In this document: piece after piece, positions 55,822 to 64,000 of the stretch
Layout: each line of letters starts with the position of its first letter
How positions within the stretch are numbered: position 1 is the stretch's first letter
Assembly: GCF_030348765.1 (NCBI RefSeq)
Contig: NZ_JAUCEU010000007.1
Span: 6,096,692 to 6,160,691, forward strand
Source: Neobacillus sp. CF12
GTDB lineage: Bacteria; Bacillota; Bacilli; Bacillales; Cytobacillaceae
DNA length: 64,000 bases
Reading direction: 5' to 3'
The notes under the pieces: generated by a model
What the model was told of the DNA's origin: nothing
Databases searched by the model: none
What the model saw: only the letters and a program-made list of their open reading frames with translations
Program-made: the position numbers and the translations under genes

Positions 55822-57465
55822 ATGGCAAATCGAGATATCAAGGATTTAGCAAACCATTCAGAAAGCTATTTTTATGATACGAGAGATTTGGAACGCAGAA
55901 TGGATTCAGGTCGTGAAAAGGATGATTATGGCACACGCAGAGTACCTGGTGATTGGAGATTCAGTGCATGGAGCAGTGCATGGAGCTGGATGGGTCTATC
56001 AACTGCTATCGCTTACCCTCTTACAGGGGCATTATTAACGCTTGCTTTTGGAGCGGTTTCCGTCATGATTGGCTTTCTTATTTCAATGGTTTTAGTTGGC
56101 TTTGGGGTGTATTACTCATCGTTAAAGTCAGCAGATGAGGGTATCGGAAAAGATTTAATGAGTCGCTCAAGCTATGGATATTTCGGTTCAGCGCTTAGTA
56201 CCTTATTTGTCGGAATTTACTTGGTTATTCTGTTTTCGCTCGAAACCTCAGTTATTGCTGGATCCTTGGCAGAATTCTTGCCATCTATACCTTATTGGTT
56301 GCTAGTCTTACTAATCATAGCCATATTTATTCCATTAGGGATTTACGGAATGGTTTGGATTGCCAAACTTCAAACTGCTACTTTTTTCCTTTATGTAATT
56401 GGTATAGTTCTTGTCTTTATAGGCATATTCAGTGGTTGGTCTGAACTATCAAACGCTGCTTTTGCGGGTGAATGGTGGAGGCTAAATCCCAATAATGTCC
56501 CTACATCCTGGATGACCATTATTGGTGCTACTGGTGCCTGGATGGGTGCTTTTGGTTTTATGAATATTTTCGCTTCGACCGATATTACAAGAATGACCCG
56601 CCGAAGTGAACGTAAAAAAATTGCTGTTTTCCAAGTTATTATTAACTCTTTCATTAATTCATTTCTAATTGGCGCAATGGGGATATTCTTCCTTGCTTCA
56701 TCAAACGGTGTCAACCCTGATCCAGGTGTGACCTTTGTATGGGTATTAGGACCAGTAGGGCTTTTACTCGTGTTCGTTACCCAATTGCGTGGAAATGTTA
56801 TGAATATGTATTTAGGAACATTAGCCTTTGATAATGTATTAGCGCAAATATCCAAGAAAAGTTATATGCGTTCTTGGCTTTTGATTCCATTTGTAATCCT
56901 CGGTTTTATTATGGTCGTTAGCTCATTTTTACAATACTTTTCGACGATTGCTACCTTTGCAGGTGTAGTATTTGCGTCATGGGTAGGGTCTACCTTTGGA
57001 GAGTCAATGCTAGTCCGCCCGCTTTACAAAATACCAAAATGGTCAGAATTTCGCCGGGCTTATCTCCCAAATATCAATTGGATTGGCTTTACTTCACTCA
57101 TTGTTCCGATATTTATCGGTATCCTTGCAACAATGGGTGTGTGGGGTGATGCATTTATGGCGTCCTCGGTATTTGTAAGTTTACTACTGGCTTTTATTTT
57201 TCCAGTAGTTCTTGCTCTCGTTCTTGGAAAAGAAAGAACGATTCAACAGTACTTTAAACGTATTCCTGAAATTCCAATCGTTGAGACTGAAACAATGACC
57301 TGTTTTGTAACAGGGGAGACAGAGCATAAAAGTGACTTTGTTTTATGTCCTTTCCACGGAGATAATTGGATTTCCTCTAAAGCCTGTGCAACCGAGACAA
57401 AATGTAATAAAGTGTGCCAGATTAACTCAGTGACAAATACAGTCCCTGTTGACCAATCTGTTTAA
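55822..57465 (+). CDS. NCS1-family permease with Cys-rich tail
   Basis: A 547-residue nucleobase-cation-symport-1 transporter with about 12 membrane segments. The family imports small N-heterocycles such as uracil, cytosine, allantoin, hydantoin or thiamine. It begins SAWSSAWSWMGLSTAIAYPL, the conserved first helix. It likely brings in the substrate of this cluster. Odd: residues about 491-547 form a cytosolic tail with five Cys and one His (CFVTGE, CPFHGDNW, then Cys-x5-Cys-x3-Cys). I recall no such tail in the family; it may bind a metal. AGGAGG precedes the ATG. Confidence 0.87.
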   Translation: MANRDIKDLANHSESYFYDTRDLERRMDSGREKDDYGTRRVPGDWRFSAWSSAWSWMGLSTAIAYPLTGALLTLAFGAVSVMIGFLISMVLVGFGVYYSSLKSADEGIGKDLMSRSSYGYFGSALSTLFVGIYLVILFSLETSVIAGSLAEFLPSIPYWLLVLLIIAIFIPLGIYGMVWIAKLQTATFFLYVIGIVLVFIGIFSGWSELSNAAFAGEWWRLNPNNVPTSWMTIIGATGAWMGAFGFMNIFASTDITRMTRRSERKKIAVFQVIINSFINSFLIGAMGIFFLASSNGVNPDPGVTFVWVLGPVGLLLVFVTQLRGNVMNMYLGTLAFDNVLAQISKKSYMRSWLLIPFVILGFIMVVSSFLQYFSTIATFAGVVFASWVGSTFGESMLVRPLYKIPKWSEFRRAYLPNINWIGFTSLIVPIFIGILATMGVWGDAFMASSVFVSLLLAFIFPVVLALVLGKERTIQQYFKRIPEIPIVETETMTCFVTGETEHKSDFVLCPFHGDNWISSKACATETKCNKVCQINSVTNTVPVDQSV

Positions 57466-57510
57466 GTGTAAGTTTTTACGATTTCAAAAAAACTCTAAGG
57501 AGTGTATGAA

Positions 57511-58563
57511 ATGCTTACAAATTTTACTCAATTAACAACGTTGTTTAGAGACGAATTGGTTTTGTGCGGTGTGAAAGAAGGAGAGTTTGTTGTTGTAGCC
57601 AGTCAGCCAGAATCACGTGAAGGCTATGTTGATGCTTTTCTTGCAGCGATCGAATCATTGGGGGCGCATGGGATGAATCTTCAGTTCCCGGGAATACGAC
57701 ATGCCCACCTGCCATATATCGGTCGTCAGACACAAGATATTGATATTTTTATAGATTCTGTTCCACAAGCTATGGAAACCTTGAAAAAAGCAGATATGGT
57801 GGTCGATGTCACCGCTGAAGGGCTTGTTCATACAAAAGCTAGAGCCGTTACGTTAGGTAATGGGGCAAGAATGCTGATGGTGTGGGAAAAAGCAGAAATT
57901 CTTGAAAGAATGTTTCCTAGAGAATCCTTACGGAAACGAGTAGAAACGAGCATGGATATGTTAAAGCAGGCAGAGTCAATGAGGGTAACTTCTGCAGCTG
58001 GAACTGATATTTCTGTTCGGCTTACGAGTGACACACCGATTATTGGTCAATATGGCTACACTGATCAACCAGGCAGATGGGATCATTTTGCCGGAGGGTT
58101 TGCTGCCTTTTATCCAATTGAAGAAAGTGTGAATGGACGGATTGTGTTGGATGCAGGGGATATCTTATTACCGCTTAATCGTTATGTTCAGTCACCAATT
58201 GATATCACGATTAAAAATGGCTTTATTACTGATATCAAAGGTGAAGGTCTGGATGTCCTATTATTTAAACAATACTTTGAGTCTTGGAAGGATAAGGAAG
58301 TGTACGGAACATCCCATTTTGGCTGGGGATTAGATGAAAATGCTCTTTGGGAAGCGATGAGTTTTTATGGGAATGAGACATATGGGATGGATGCGCGGGC
58401 TTTTGCCGGGAATTTCATGTGGTCAACTGGTCCCAATGCTCATGTTAAACGCTTTACAAAATGCCATTACGATATTCCGATGCGAGCCTGTTCAATCGAA
58501 CTGGATGGCAAACAGATTATTAAAGAAGGTACGATTGTCGAGCCGAGTTTGAAATTTTCATAA
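57511..58563 (+). CDS. nicX: NicX-type 2,5-dihydroxypyridine 5,6-dioxygenase
   Basis: A 350-residue enzyme, the length of Pseudomonas putida NicX, and strikingly like it. Shared signatures are YGYTDQPGRWDHFAGGF, VLDAGDILLPLNRY, HFGWGLDENALWEAM, and MDARAFAGNFMWSTGPN with its following KCHYDIPMRACSIELD. NicX is an iron dioxygenase of the M29-peptidase fold that cleaves 2,5-dihydroxypyridine to N-formylmaleamate. The start is ATG 57511, eight bases after AAGGAG. With the amidases and isomerase of this cluster it defines the lower route. Identity is by remembered motifs, not a search. Confidence 0.85.
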   Translation: MLTNFTQLTTLFRDELVLCGVKEGEFVVVASQPESREGYVDAFLAAIESLGAHGMNLQFPGIRHAHLPYIGRQTQDIDIFIDSVPQAMETLKKADMVVDVTAEGLVHTKARAVTLGNGARMLMVWEKAEILERMFPRESLRKRVETSMDMLKQAESMRVTSAAGTDISVRLTSDTPIIGQYGYTDQPGRWDHFAGGFAAFYPIEESVNGRIVLDAGDILLPLNRYVQSPIDITIKNGFITDIKGEGLDVLLFKQYFESWKDKEVYGTSHFGWGLDENALWEAMSFYGNETYGMDARAFAGNFMWSTGPNAHVKRFTKCHYDIPMRACSIELDGKQIIKEGTIVEPSLKFS

Positions 58564-58576
58564 GGGCGGATTTCAG

Positions 58577-59413
58577 ATGAATAAACTAAAAGTATCGATG
58601 GTCCAGATGCAAGTAACCAATGATGTAGAGGTAAATGTAAAAAAAGCAATTACATTAATTAGAGAAGCAGCAATAAGTAATCCTGATATCGTCGTCCTAC
58701 CTGAAAATTTCCATTTAATGGGTACGAAGAAAGATTTTTTCGAAAAAGCCGAATTCATTGATGGCTGCACTATTACGACGTTAAGGATGCTGGCTCGCGA
58801 GTTTGGTATCTATATTGTTGCAGGTACAATGAAACTTCGGATTAAGAATGAAGAAAAACTTAGAAATAGCTGCTGTGTTATAAATCCTGAGGGTGAGATT
58901 CAAGATGTTTATGATAAGATACACACGTTTAACGCGCAAGTAGGAGACAGAACATATGCTGGGAGTCAGGTAGAAGAGTCCGGAGACAGAATTATCGTTA
59001 CAAACATTAAGGGAGTTCCGGTCGGTCTCAGTGTCTGTTTTGATATTCGTTTTCCAGAGATGTTCCGAATTCTTGCCCTAAAAGGAGCTAAAGTCATTTT
59101 AGTGCCGGCAATTTTTATGCTTCATACTGGGAAGGATCATTGGGAAGTCCTTTTACGAGCACGAGCTATTGAAAACCAAGTCTATATGGTGGCACCTGCT
59201 ACTCATGGGAAATTTCCTCCGCATGAGGAATGGAGTTATGGCCGGAGCATGGCAATTGATCCATGGGGATTAATGATTGCCCAATCATCAGATAAAGATG
59301 GGGTATTAACAGTGGATCTTGATTTAGATTTGGTGGATGATGTTAGGAAAAGGGTACCGACATTATCCCAGCGCCGTCCTGATGTATATAACTGGACAGA
59401 GTTTGATCATTGA
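58577..59413 (+). CDS. Nitrilase-superfamily amidohydrolase
   Basis: A 278-residue carbon-nitrogen hydrolase. The catalytic triad is Glu43 in VLPENF, Lys114 in DKIHTF and Cys154 in LSVCFDIRFPE, all intact. It hydrolyses an amide or N-carbamoyl bond. The next step after NicX needs N-formylmaleamate deformylase; no alpha/beta hydrolase like NicD is present, so this enzyme is the best candidate. That is an inference. It starts 13 bases after nicX, behind AAGGGCGG, so both are one transcript. Confidence 0.88.
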   Translation: MNKLKVSMVQMQVTNDVEVNVKKAITLIREAAISNPDIVVLPENFHLMGTKKDFFEKAEFIDGCTITTLRMLAREFGIYIVAGTMKLRIKNEEKLRNSCCVINPEGEIQDVYDKIHTFNAQVGDRTYAGSQVEESGDRIIVTNIKGVPVGLSVCFDIRFPEMFRILALKGAKVILVPAIFMLHTGKDHWEVLLRARAIENQVYMVAPATHGKFPPHEEWSYGRSMAIDPWGLMIAQSSDKDGVLTVDLDLDLVDDVRKRVPTLSQRRPDVYNWTEFDH

Positions 59414-59428
59414 TAGGAGAGGTTTGGA

Positions 59429-60220
59429 ATGGATTTAGGATTGAGAGGAAAAGTTGTACTTGTAACAGCCGCAAGTAAAGGACTTGGATATGCAGTTGCT
59501 AAAGAAATGCTGGCTGAGGGTGCCCATGTGGCGATCAGTTCAAGGAGTGAAGAAAGTATTAAAAAAGCTGCCGAAGAACTATCACAAGGTGGTAAACATG
59601 ATGTTTTTTATGTGCCTGCAGATTTATCTAAGCCAGGTGATGTGGATGTTCTAATGGATCGAGTTCTCCATCATTTTGGTCAAGTGGATATATTAATTTG
59701 TAATACAGGTGGTCCAAAAACATCCGATTTTGTCGATACTGGATTTGAGGATTGGAAAAGCGGTATGGATATGATGCTTTTCCCTGTCCTAAAAATGACA
59801 GAGAGAGTTATTCCATTAATGAAAGAAAACAATTGGGGACGGATTATTTTCATGACATCAACATGGGTTAAGCAACCGCGTAAGAGCGGTGTGATTTCTA
59901 CCATGGCTCGAAGCGCTGTTTCAGGGTTATCAAAACACCTGTCTAATGAATTAGCGAAGCATAATATCCTTGTAAATCAAGTATTACCAGGTCCAACCTG
60001 GACAGATCGTTCTAAGGAAATTACCAGCAGACTAGCACAGCAACGCGGTGTACCTGTTGAAGTAATCAAGGAAGAAATTGCAGAGGAGATTCCACTTGGG
60101 AGATACGGGACGGCACAGGAAATTGCAAATGCGGTTACATTTTTAGCTTCGGAAAAAGCCTCCTTTATAACCGGTGCCTCCTTACAAGTTGACGGAGGTC
60201 AAATAAAAGCTACAGTTTAA
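59429..60220 (+). CDS. SDR-family protein lacking canonical Tyr-x3-Lys
   Basis: A 263-residue short-chain dehydrogenase-like protein. The cofactor loop is VTAASKGLGYAVAKE, followed by CNTGGP in place of the usual N-A-G. The Ser region is FMTSTWVKQP. Where the catalytic Tyr-x3-Lys should be, it reads STMARSAVSGL, so Tyr and Lys are missing. The C-terminal LPGPTWTD, LGRYGTAQEIAN and FITGASLQVDGGQ are typical of FabG-like members. It may use other residues or be non-catalytic. It is last in the cluster, GAGAGG before its ATG. Confidence 0.85.
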   Translation: MDLGLRGKVVLVTAASKGLGYAVAKEMLAEGAHVAISSRSEESIKKAAEELSQGGKHDVFYVPADLSKPGDVDVLMDRVLHHFGQVDILICNTGGPKTSDFVDTGFEDWKSGMDMMLFPVLKMTERVIPLMKENNWGRIIFMTSTWVKQPRKSGVISTMARSAVSGLSKHLSNELAKHNILVNQVLPGPTWTDRSKEITSRLAQQRGVPVEVIKEEIAEEIPLGRYGTAQEIANAVTFLASEKASFITGASLQVDGGQIKATV

Positions 60221-60223
60221 TTC

Positions 60224-60263
60224 AAAGCTCAATCCCTGATTTATAGGGATTGTGCTTTTTTGA
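60224..60263 (+). terminator. Terminator of catabolic cluster
   Basis: AAAGCTCAATCCCT pairs with AGGGATTGTGCTTT (about 60224-60258, one mismatch), followed by a T-tract. Confidence 0.8.
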
Positions 60264-60354
60264 TGGGTGGTGTTAAATTTCCCGTCTTCCTAACATTAAT
60301 AAAGTAAGAATTGTAAATAGTAATAGTAAATGTATTTTGGAGGATTATCAACCG

Positions 60355-62505
60355 ATGGAGGAAATAACCTTAGGGGTGGGCCTCGCAATAGAGATAGTTT
60401 TGATCATCGTTACTATTTTAATCATTTCTTCCCATCTTCGAAAAAATTCTAGGAATAATAAAAACCTTAAATTAAATGAACAATATTATAAATCCTTATT
60501 TGAACAAAATCCAGATGCCATTTTCATTTTTGATTTGAATGGAAAATTTGTTGTTGCAAACAAGGCTGTTTCTATTTATGGATATAGTATTGGTGAATTA
60601 ATTGATAAACCATTTGCAGATTTCATTCTTCCTAATGACATAGAAAGAGTGACGGCCCATTTTAACGTTGCGGCAGAAGGAATGGCTACAAATTACGAAT
60701 GTTCGATTTTGGATAAAGAAGGGCTTCAAAGAGAGATTAGTGTAACCAATATACCTATTTTTGTGAATGAACAAATAACCGGAGTATATTCCATTATTAA
60801 AGACATTACTCAGCATATAAAAGCACAAAACCTTTTAATGGAAGCGGAGGCTAAATATCGAAGCCTGATAGAAAACTCTTTAGTTGGAGTCTATATCATG
60901 CAAGATGGAAAATTGGTTTATGTGAATCCAAGACTTTGCGAAATGTCCGGATATAAATGTGAGGAGTTATTAGGGTTAAGTGTTTCAGAATTTATTTATC
61001 CAGAGGATTTACCAATAGTAAGTGAAAATATCCGTAAACGGCTTAGTAATGAAACAGGAATGATTAAGTATGAATATCGAGCACTAAGAAAGGATAACAG
61101 TGTTATTACCTTCGAATTATATGGTTCGAAGATTGTTTATAATGGCAGGGATGCGATCATTGGAACAGTTATTGATATCACGGAGAGAAAAAACACCGAA
61201 AAAATGATTAAACACATGGCCTATCATGATCAGTTAACTGAACTGCCTAATCGATATTTATTACGGGAAAAGGTAAATGAAGCAATAATTAATTCAAGAA
61301 AGTGCAATTGTCATTTTGCGCTGCTGTTTCTGGATTTGGATCGTTTCAAAGCGATAAATGATACGATGGGGCATGAAATAGGCGACAAAGTATTAATTGA
61401 AATTGCGGAACGATTGAAAGAATGTGTCAGTGATAATGACATCATATCTAGGTATGGCGGAGATGAATTTTCTATTCTTCTTACTGATTCTGAAATACGA
61501 AGAGCGAGTGAAGTTGCAGATAAAATCATTACTAAATTATCTTCTCCTATTACTCTTTATCATCATGACTTATTGGTTACCCCTAGTATCGGTATTACCG
61601 TTTTTCCTACACATGGTGAAAGTTTTGATACGTTAATTAAAAATGCGGATTTAGCCATGTATCACGCAAAAAGTTTAGGCAGAAATAACTTTCAATTCTT
61701 TAATGAGGAGTTAAATAAAATAGCTCAGCATGAATTAGAGATGGAAGTAAATTTACGTAAAGCCTTGGAGCAAAATCAACTGGTGTTATTCTATCAGCCT
61801 CAGGTAAATTTAGAAACCAACCAGATTTACGGTGCTGAAGCATTAATGAGGTGGATTCATCCAGAAAAAGGGATCATTCCACCTGCAGTTTTTATCCCCA
61901 TTGCTGAAGAAACTGGGTTGATAATTCCAATGGGTGAGTGGGCAATAAGAACGGCGTGTAAGGAAAATAAAAGGTGGCAGTCAGCAGGTTACTCACCAAT
62001 CACTGTTTCTGTAAATATATCAGCAAAACAGTTTTTTCAATCAAATTTAGTTGAAATCGTTAAAGATGCCTTAACTGAGACAGGACTTGAGCCTAGATAT
62101 TTAGAATTGGAGATTACTGAAAGTATTACAATGGATGTGGAACATTCGATTTCAACACTATTGGAATTAAAGAATCTAGGAGTCAAGATTAGTATAGATG
62201 ATTTTGGGACGGGATATAGTTCACTAAATTATCTAAGAAGGCTGCCAATCGATAAACTAAAGATCGACCAATCATTTATTCGGGAATGTCCCGATGACCT
62301 AAACAGTAATACTCTCGTTAGGACCATTATTGTAATGGCACATCTTCTTAAACTCAAAGTTAAAGCGGAGGGAGTCGAAACACAAGAACAAATATCCTTT
62401 CTGCTTCAACAGGGGTGTAAGGAGGCACAAGGATATTATTTCAGCAAACCTATTCCTGTTCTAGAATTTGAAACAAAATATATGGAAAAACGCTTGGAAA
62501 GTTAA
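60355..62505 (+). CDS. PAS-PAS-GGDEF-EAL c-di-GMP protein
   Basis: A 716-residue membrane-bound signalling protein. One N-terminal membrane helix (about 5-28) is followed by two PAS domains (about 45-155 and 165-280). A GGDEF diguanylate cyclase follows (RYGGDEFSILL, about 290-450), then an EAL phosphodiesterase (GAEALMRWIHP, EITES, DDFGTGYSSL, KAEGVET). Both catalytic motifs are intact, so it could make and degrade c-di-GMP; the net direction is unknown. ATG 60355 is chosen with GGAGG 11 bases ahead; TTG 60337 opens the longer frame. Confidence 0.9.
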   Translation: MEEITLGVGLAIEIVLIIVTILIISSHLRKNSRNNKNLKLNEQYYKSLFEQNPDAIFIFDLNGKFVVANKAVSIYGYSIGELIDKPFADFILPNDIERVTAHFNVAAEGMATNYECSILDKEGLQREISVTNIPIFVNEQITGVYSIIKDITQHIKAQNLLMEAEAKYRSLIENSLVGVYIMQDGKLVYVNPRLCEMSGYKCEELLGLSVSEFIYPEDLPIVSENIRKRLSNETGMIKYEYRALRKDNSVITFELYGSKIVYNGRDAIIGTVIDITERKNTEKMIKHMAYHDQLTELPNRYLLREKVNEAIINSRKCNCHFALLFLDLDRFKAINDTMGHEIGDKVLIEIAERLKECVSDNDIISRYGGDEFSILLTDSEIRRASEVADKIITKLSSPITLYHHDLLVTPSIGITVFPTHGESFDTLIKNADLAMYHAKSLGRNNFQFFNEELNKIAQHELEMEVNLRKALEQNQLVLFYQPQVNLETNQIYGAEALMRWIHPEKGIIPPAVFIPIAEETGLIIPMGEWAIRTACKENKRWQSAGYSPITVSVNISAKQFFQSNLVEIVKDALTETGLEPRYLELEITESITMDVEHSISTLLELKNLGVKISIDDFGTGYSSLNYLRRLPIDKLKIDQSFIRECPDDLNSNTLVRTIIVMAHLLKLKVKAEGVETQEQISFLLQQGCKEAQGYYFSKPIPVLEFETKYMEKRLES

Positions 62506-62522
62506 TTCCAAGCGTTTTTTTA
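62486..62522 (+). terminator. Terminator enclosing the stop codon
   Basis: AAAAACGCTTGGAA (62486-62499) pairs with TTCCAAGCGTTTTT (62506-62519). The stop codon (62503-62505) lies in the loop, so the left arm is coding sequence. Confidence 0.8.
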
Positions 62523-62543
62523 CAGTAGCCATGATTTAAGGAA

Positions 62544-62852
62544 TTAACGCTTTATACGCTTAAGTACGCTTTCCTCAAATTCGGCTTGATCTATGTCTAA
62601 TCCAATTACTTCATTTCTAAAAGACTTAAAACGTCCATTCTCTACTTCAAGTGTGAAATATCCTCTAGGACTGGTAAGGTTTATATCACCGATAATATTT
62701 TTCCTTCTGGCAGGATCAAACAAATTCACTAAATTAGGATTGCTTGGATGTGCCTTAAACCGACATCCCTGTTCCACACAAACTCTCACGATATTACGTA
62801 CTTTAGGATGAGCGATGCTTTCAATCTTTTGATTAACTTCCTCGTTTGCCAT
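62544..62852 (-). CDS. Small hypothetical protein
   Basis: A 102-residue cytosolic protein. ATG 62852 follows AAAGGAG at ten bases; the longer frame runs through that site. It has a helical start (EEVNQKIESIAHP) and a short beta region (RGYFTLEVENGRFK), with Cys in VRVCVEQGC. I recognise no family. It is convergent with the GGDEF-EAL gene and shares its terminator region. Confidence 0.75.
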   Translation of the reverse strand: MANEEVNQKIESIAHPKVRNIVRVCVEQGCRFKAHPSNPNLVNLFDPARRKNIIGDINLTSPRGYFTLEVENGRFKSFRNEVIGLDIDQAEFEESVLKRIKR

Positions 62853-63108
62853 AGGTGTGATTCTCCTTTCCATTCCTTCAAACAGTATGCCGCTGGTAAG
62901 ATAATTATTCATAGATACAAAAGTAACCTGTACTCCTATAAAAAGTGGCTAAGAATAGGTAACGAATAAATTGTAAAACAAATTCATTAAAATGTTTTGG
63001 ATTTTTAATCCTTACAAATGTGTAAGGATTATGTAAGATAAGGGAATTTTTGATATAAGGTAATTGCCTTATACTCATCTTTATAGAAGAAGGGGGATAA
63101 GTTAAGGT

Positions 63109-63693
63109 ATGAATGAGTATTTATTTAGATTGATAAATGATTTAGGCAAGGAATATACACTATTTAATCCAATAGTTGTATTTATTGCGGAATATATGGT
63201 GATTATTTTAGCGATTGCGGTTTTTACTTTCTGGTTAACACGAGTAAATAAAAATAGAATCATGGTGATTTGTGGCATATTTACGTTTGTTATCGCTGAG
63301 ATTTTTGGAAAAATAGCTGGTAAAATTCATTCGAATCACCAGCCGTTTGCAGAACTGTCCAACGTAAATCAATTAATAGAAAAAGCGGTTGATAATTCAT
63401 TTCCAAGTGATCATACCATTTTGTTTTTTTCGTTTTGTGTGACATTCTGTCTGTATAGAGGTGCTAGAGGATTTTTCTGGGTGCTGCTTGCATTTCTAGT
63501 TGGTGTATCACGCATTTGGGTAGGGGTTCACTATCCAGCGGATATTATGGCTGGAGCAATTATAAGTATCTGTACTGCGATAATTGTAATTCGTGTAGTT
63601 CCTAAATTAAGTATCATTCAAAAAGGATTAGGGATATATGAGAAGGCGGAATCCTATATCTTGCCGATAAAAAAAGACAATTATCCTGGATAA
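63109..63693 (+). CDS. bcrC: BcrC-like undecaprenyl-diphosphatase (PAP2)
   Basis: A 194-residue membrane phosphatase with about five to six helices. It dephosphorylates undecaprenyl diphosphate for cell-wall synthesis and gives bacitracin resistance. PAP2 motif 2 is SFPSDHT and motif 3 is SRIWVGVHYPADI, both intact. The first motif, Lys-x6-Arg-Pro, is altered here to KIHSNHQPF, with Gln for Arg. The start is supported by GGGGAT about ten bases ahead. The layout and the IWVG motif follow B. subtilis BcrC. Confidence 0.88.
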   Translation: MNEYLFRLINDLGKEYTLFNPIVVFIAEYMVIILAIAVFTFWLTRVNKNRIMVICGIFTFVIAEIFGKIAGKIHSNHQPFAELSNVNQLIEKAVDNSFPSDHTILFFSFCVTFCLYRGARGFFWVLLAFLVGVSRIWVGVHYPADIMAGAIISICTAIIVIRVVPKLSIIQKGLGIYEKAESYILPIKKDNYPG

Positions 63694-63711
63694 GGAATAT
63701 AAATAGAAGGA

Positions 63712-63745
63712 AACCTGCTTAACCTGGCAATAAGCGGGTTATTTG
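63712..63745 (+). terminator. Probable terminator
   Basis: AACCTGCTTA (63712-63721) pairs with TAAGCGGGTT (63731-63740, one T-G pair) and a weakly T-rich tail follows. Confidence 0.55.
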
Positions 63746-63791
63746 CATTTGAAACTATTAAGTAAAATATAGAATTGGAATAAATTTCACA

Positions 63792-63820
63792 TTGTACTGT
63801 TCTCGGCAGGGTGTTATTAT
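63792..63820 (+). promoter_or_regulatory. rrn promoter P1
   Basis: -35 TTGTAC (63792-63797), 17-base spacer, -10 TATTAT (63815-63820). It lies upstream of the better P2 in the tandem layout usual for Bacillus rRNA operons. Confidence 0.5.
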
Positions 63821-63872
63821 AAGAAAGTTCCTTCGCGGAGAGGTTAACAGCATGAAGAATTGAAAAATTGTG

Positions 63873-63902
63873 TTGACTCTTTTCGATAGAATATGTTAAG
63901 AT
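63873..63902 (+). promoter_or_regulatory. rrn promoter P2
   Basis: -35 TTGACT (63873-63878), 18-base spacer, -10 TAAGAT (63897-63902). It is followed by an rrn leader, so this should drive the rRNA operon beginning past the right edge. Confidence 0.65.
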
Positions 63903-63930
63903 ATTTCTTGTCGCTAAAACAACGATATAT

Positions 63931-63947
63931 TGTTCTTTGAAAACTAA
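63931..63947 (+). promoter_or_regulatory. rrn boxA antitermination element
   Basis: TGTTCTTTGAAAACTAA is a close match to the boxA found ahead of 16S rRNA in Bacillus, the site for NusB/S10 antitermination. The 16S gene is not in the window. Confidence 0.7.
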
Positions 63948-64000
63948 ACAAACAAGAACGTCAACAATCAATAAAAACTATAGTTTCTTCTATAGAAACT

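Noticed and set aside
57290..57465. Rieske domain in the permease tail
   Set aside because: Only one CPFH-like half site is present, and the second Cys-x-His is missing, so it is not a Rieske fold.

Overview
The window looks like chromosomal DNA of a low-GC, endospore-forming Bacillaceae bacterium, probably Neobacillus-like. Signs are AAGGAGG-type ribosome sites, T-rich intrinsic terminators, a SleL/YaaH-type spore hydrolase, many YheC/YheD coat-associated ATP-grasp proteins, a B. subtilis-like Cls, YhfK and BcrC, an intergenic repeat of a kind I associate with Bacillus, and an rRNA-operon promoter and leader at the right edge. The genus is an inference.

Layout. 1-2.2 kb: a decayed methylmalonyl-CoA mutase locus (mutA start fused by deletion to the mutB B12-binding end) and an intact thiolase. 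3.5-7.5 kb: a Hen1-Pnkp RNA-repair operon. 7.6-9.4 kb: a LysM-GH18 spore hydrolase and a small convergent protein. 9.5-26 kb: a large putative spore-surface locus with seven YheC/YheD-type ATP-grasp proteins (one with a second, degenerate ATP-grasp-like half), a MurF-like ligase, five glycosyltransferase-type genes and a pyruvyl transferase. Two candidate sigma-K promoters point to late mother-cell expression. 26-33 kb: a PBP4-type carboxypeptidase, a papain-fold hydrolase, two tandem CARF-HEPN (Csm6-like) proteins without a visible CRISPR array, a HIT protein, an endonuclease IV and a HEPN-CBS fusion. 33-47.5 kb: an intergenic repeat, an acidic protein, an AddB/AddA-like nuclease-helicase pair that looks distinct from housekeeping AddAB, and ordinary housekeeping genes (thioesterase, SRPBCC, Bcr/CflA transporter, DsbA-like, YhfK, DedA, Cls), ending in a membrane-protein gene with an in-frame TGA.

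47.6-60.2 kb: a one-directional catabolic cluster under a GntR regulator with a palindromic operator just downstream of a sigma-A promoter. It encodes a Rieske dioxygenase (alpha and beta), a cis-dihydrodiol dehydrogenase, an extradiol dioxygenase, an old-yellow-enzyme reductase, an NCS1 permease, a NicX-type 2,5-dihydroxypyridine dioxygenase, a nitrilase-family amidase, a maleamate amidohydrolase-like enzyme and a maleate isomerase. The last four fit 2,5-dihydroxypyridine to N-formylmaleamate, maleamate, maleate and fumarate, so the substrate is probably an N-heteroaromatic. The extra extradiol enzyme hints at a second ring.

60.3-64 kb: a PAS-PAS-GGDEF-EAL protein, a small hypothetical gene, BcrC, then tandem rrn promoters and boxA. 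The 16S gene itself would start beyond the window.

The strongest candidates for undescribed biology are the ATP-grasp/Mur-ligase/glycosyltransferase locus, the CRISPR-less CARF-HEPN pair, and the N-heteroaromatic pathway with two ring-cleaving enzymes.
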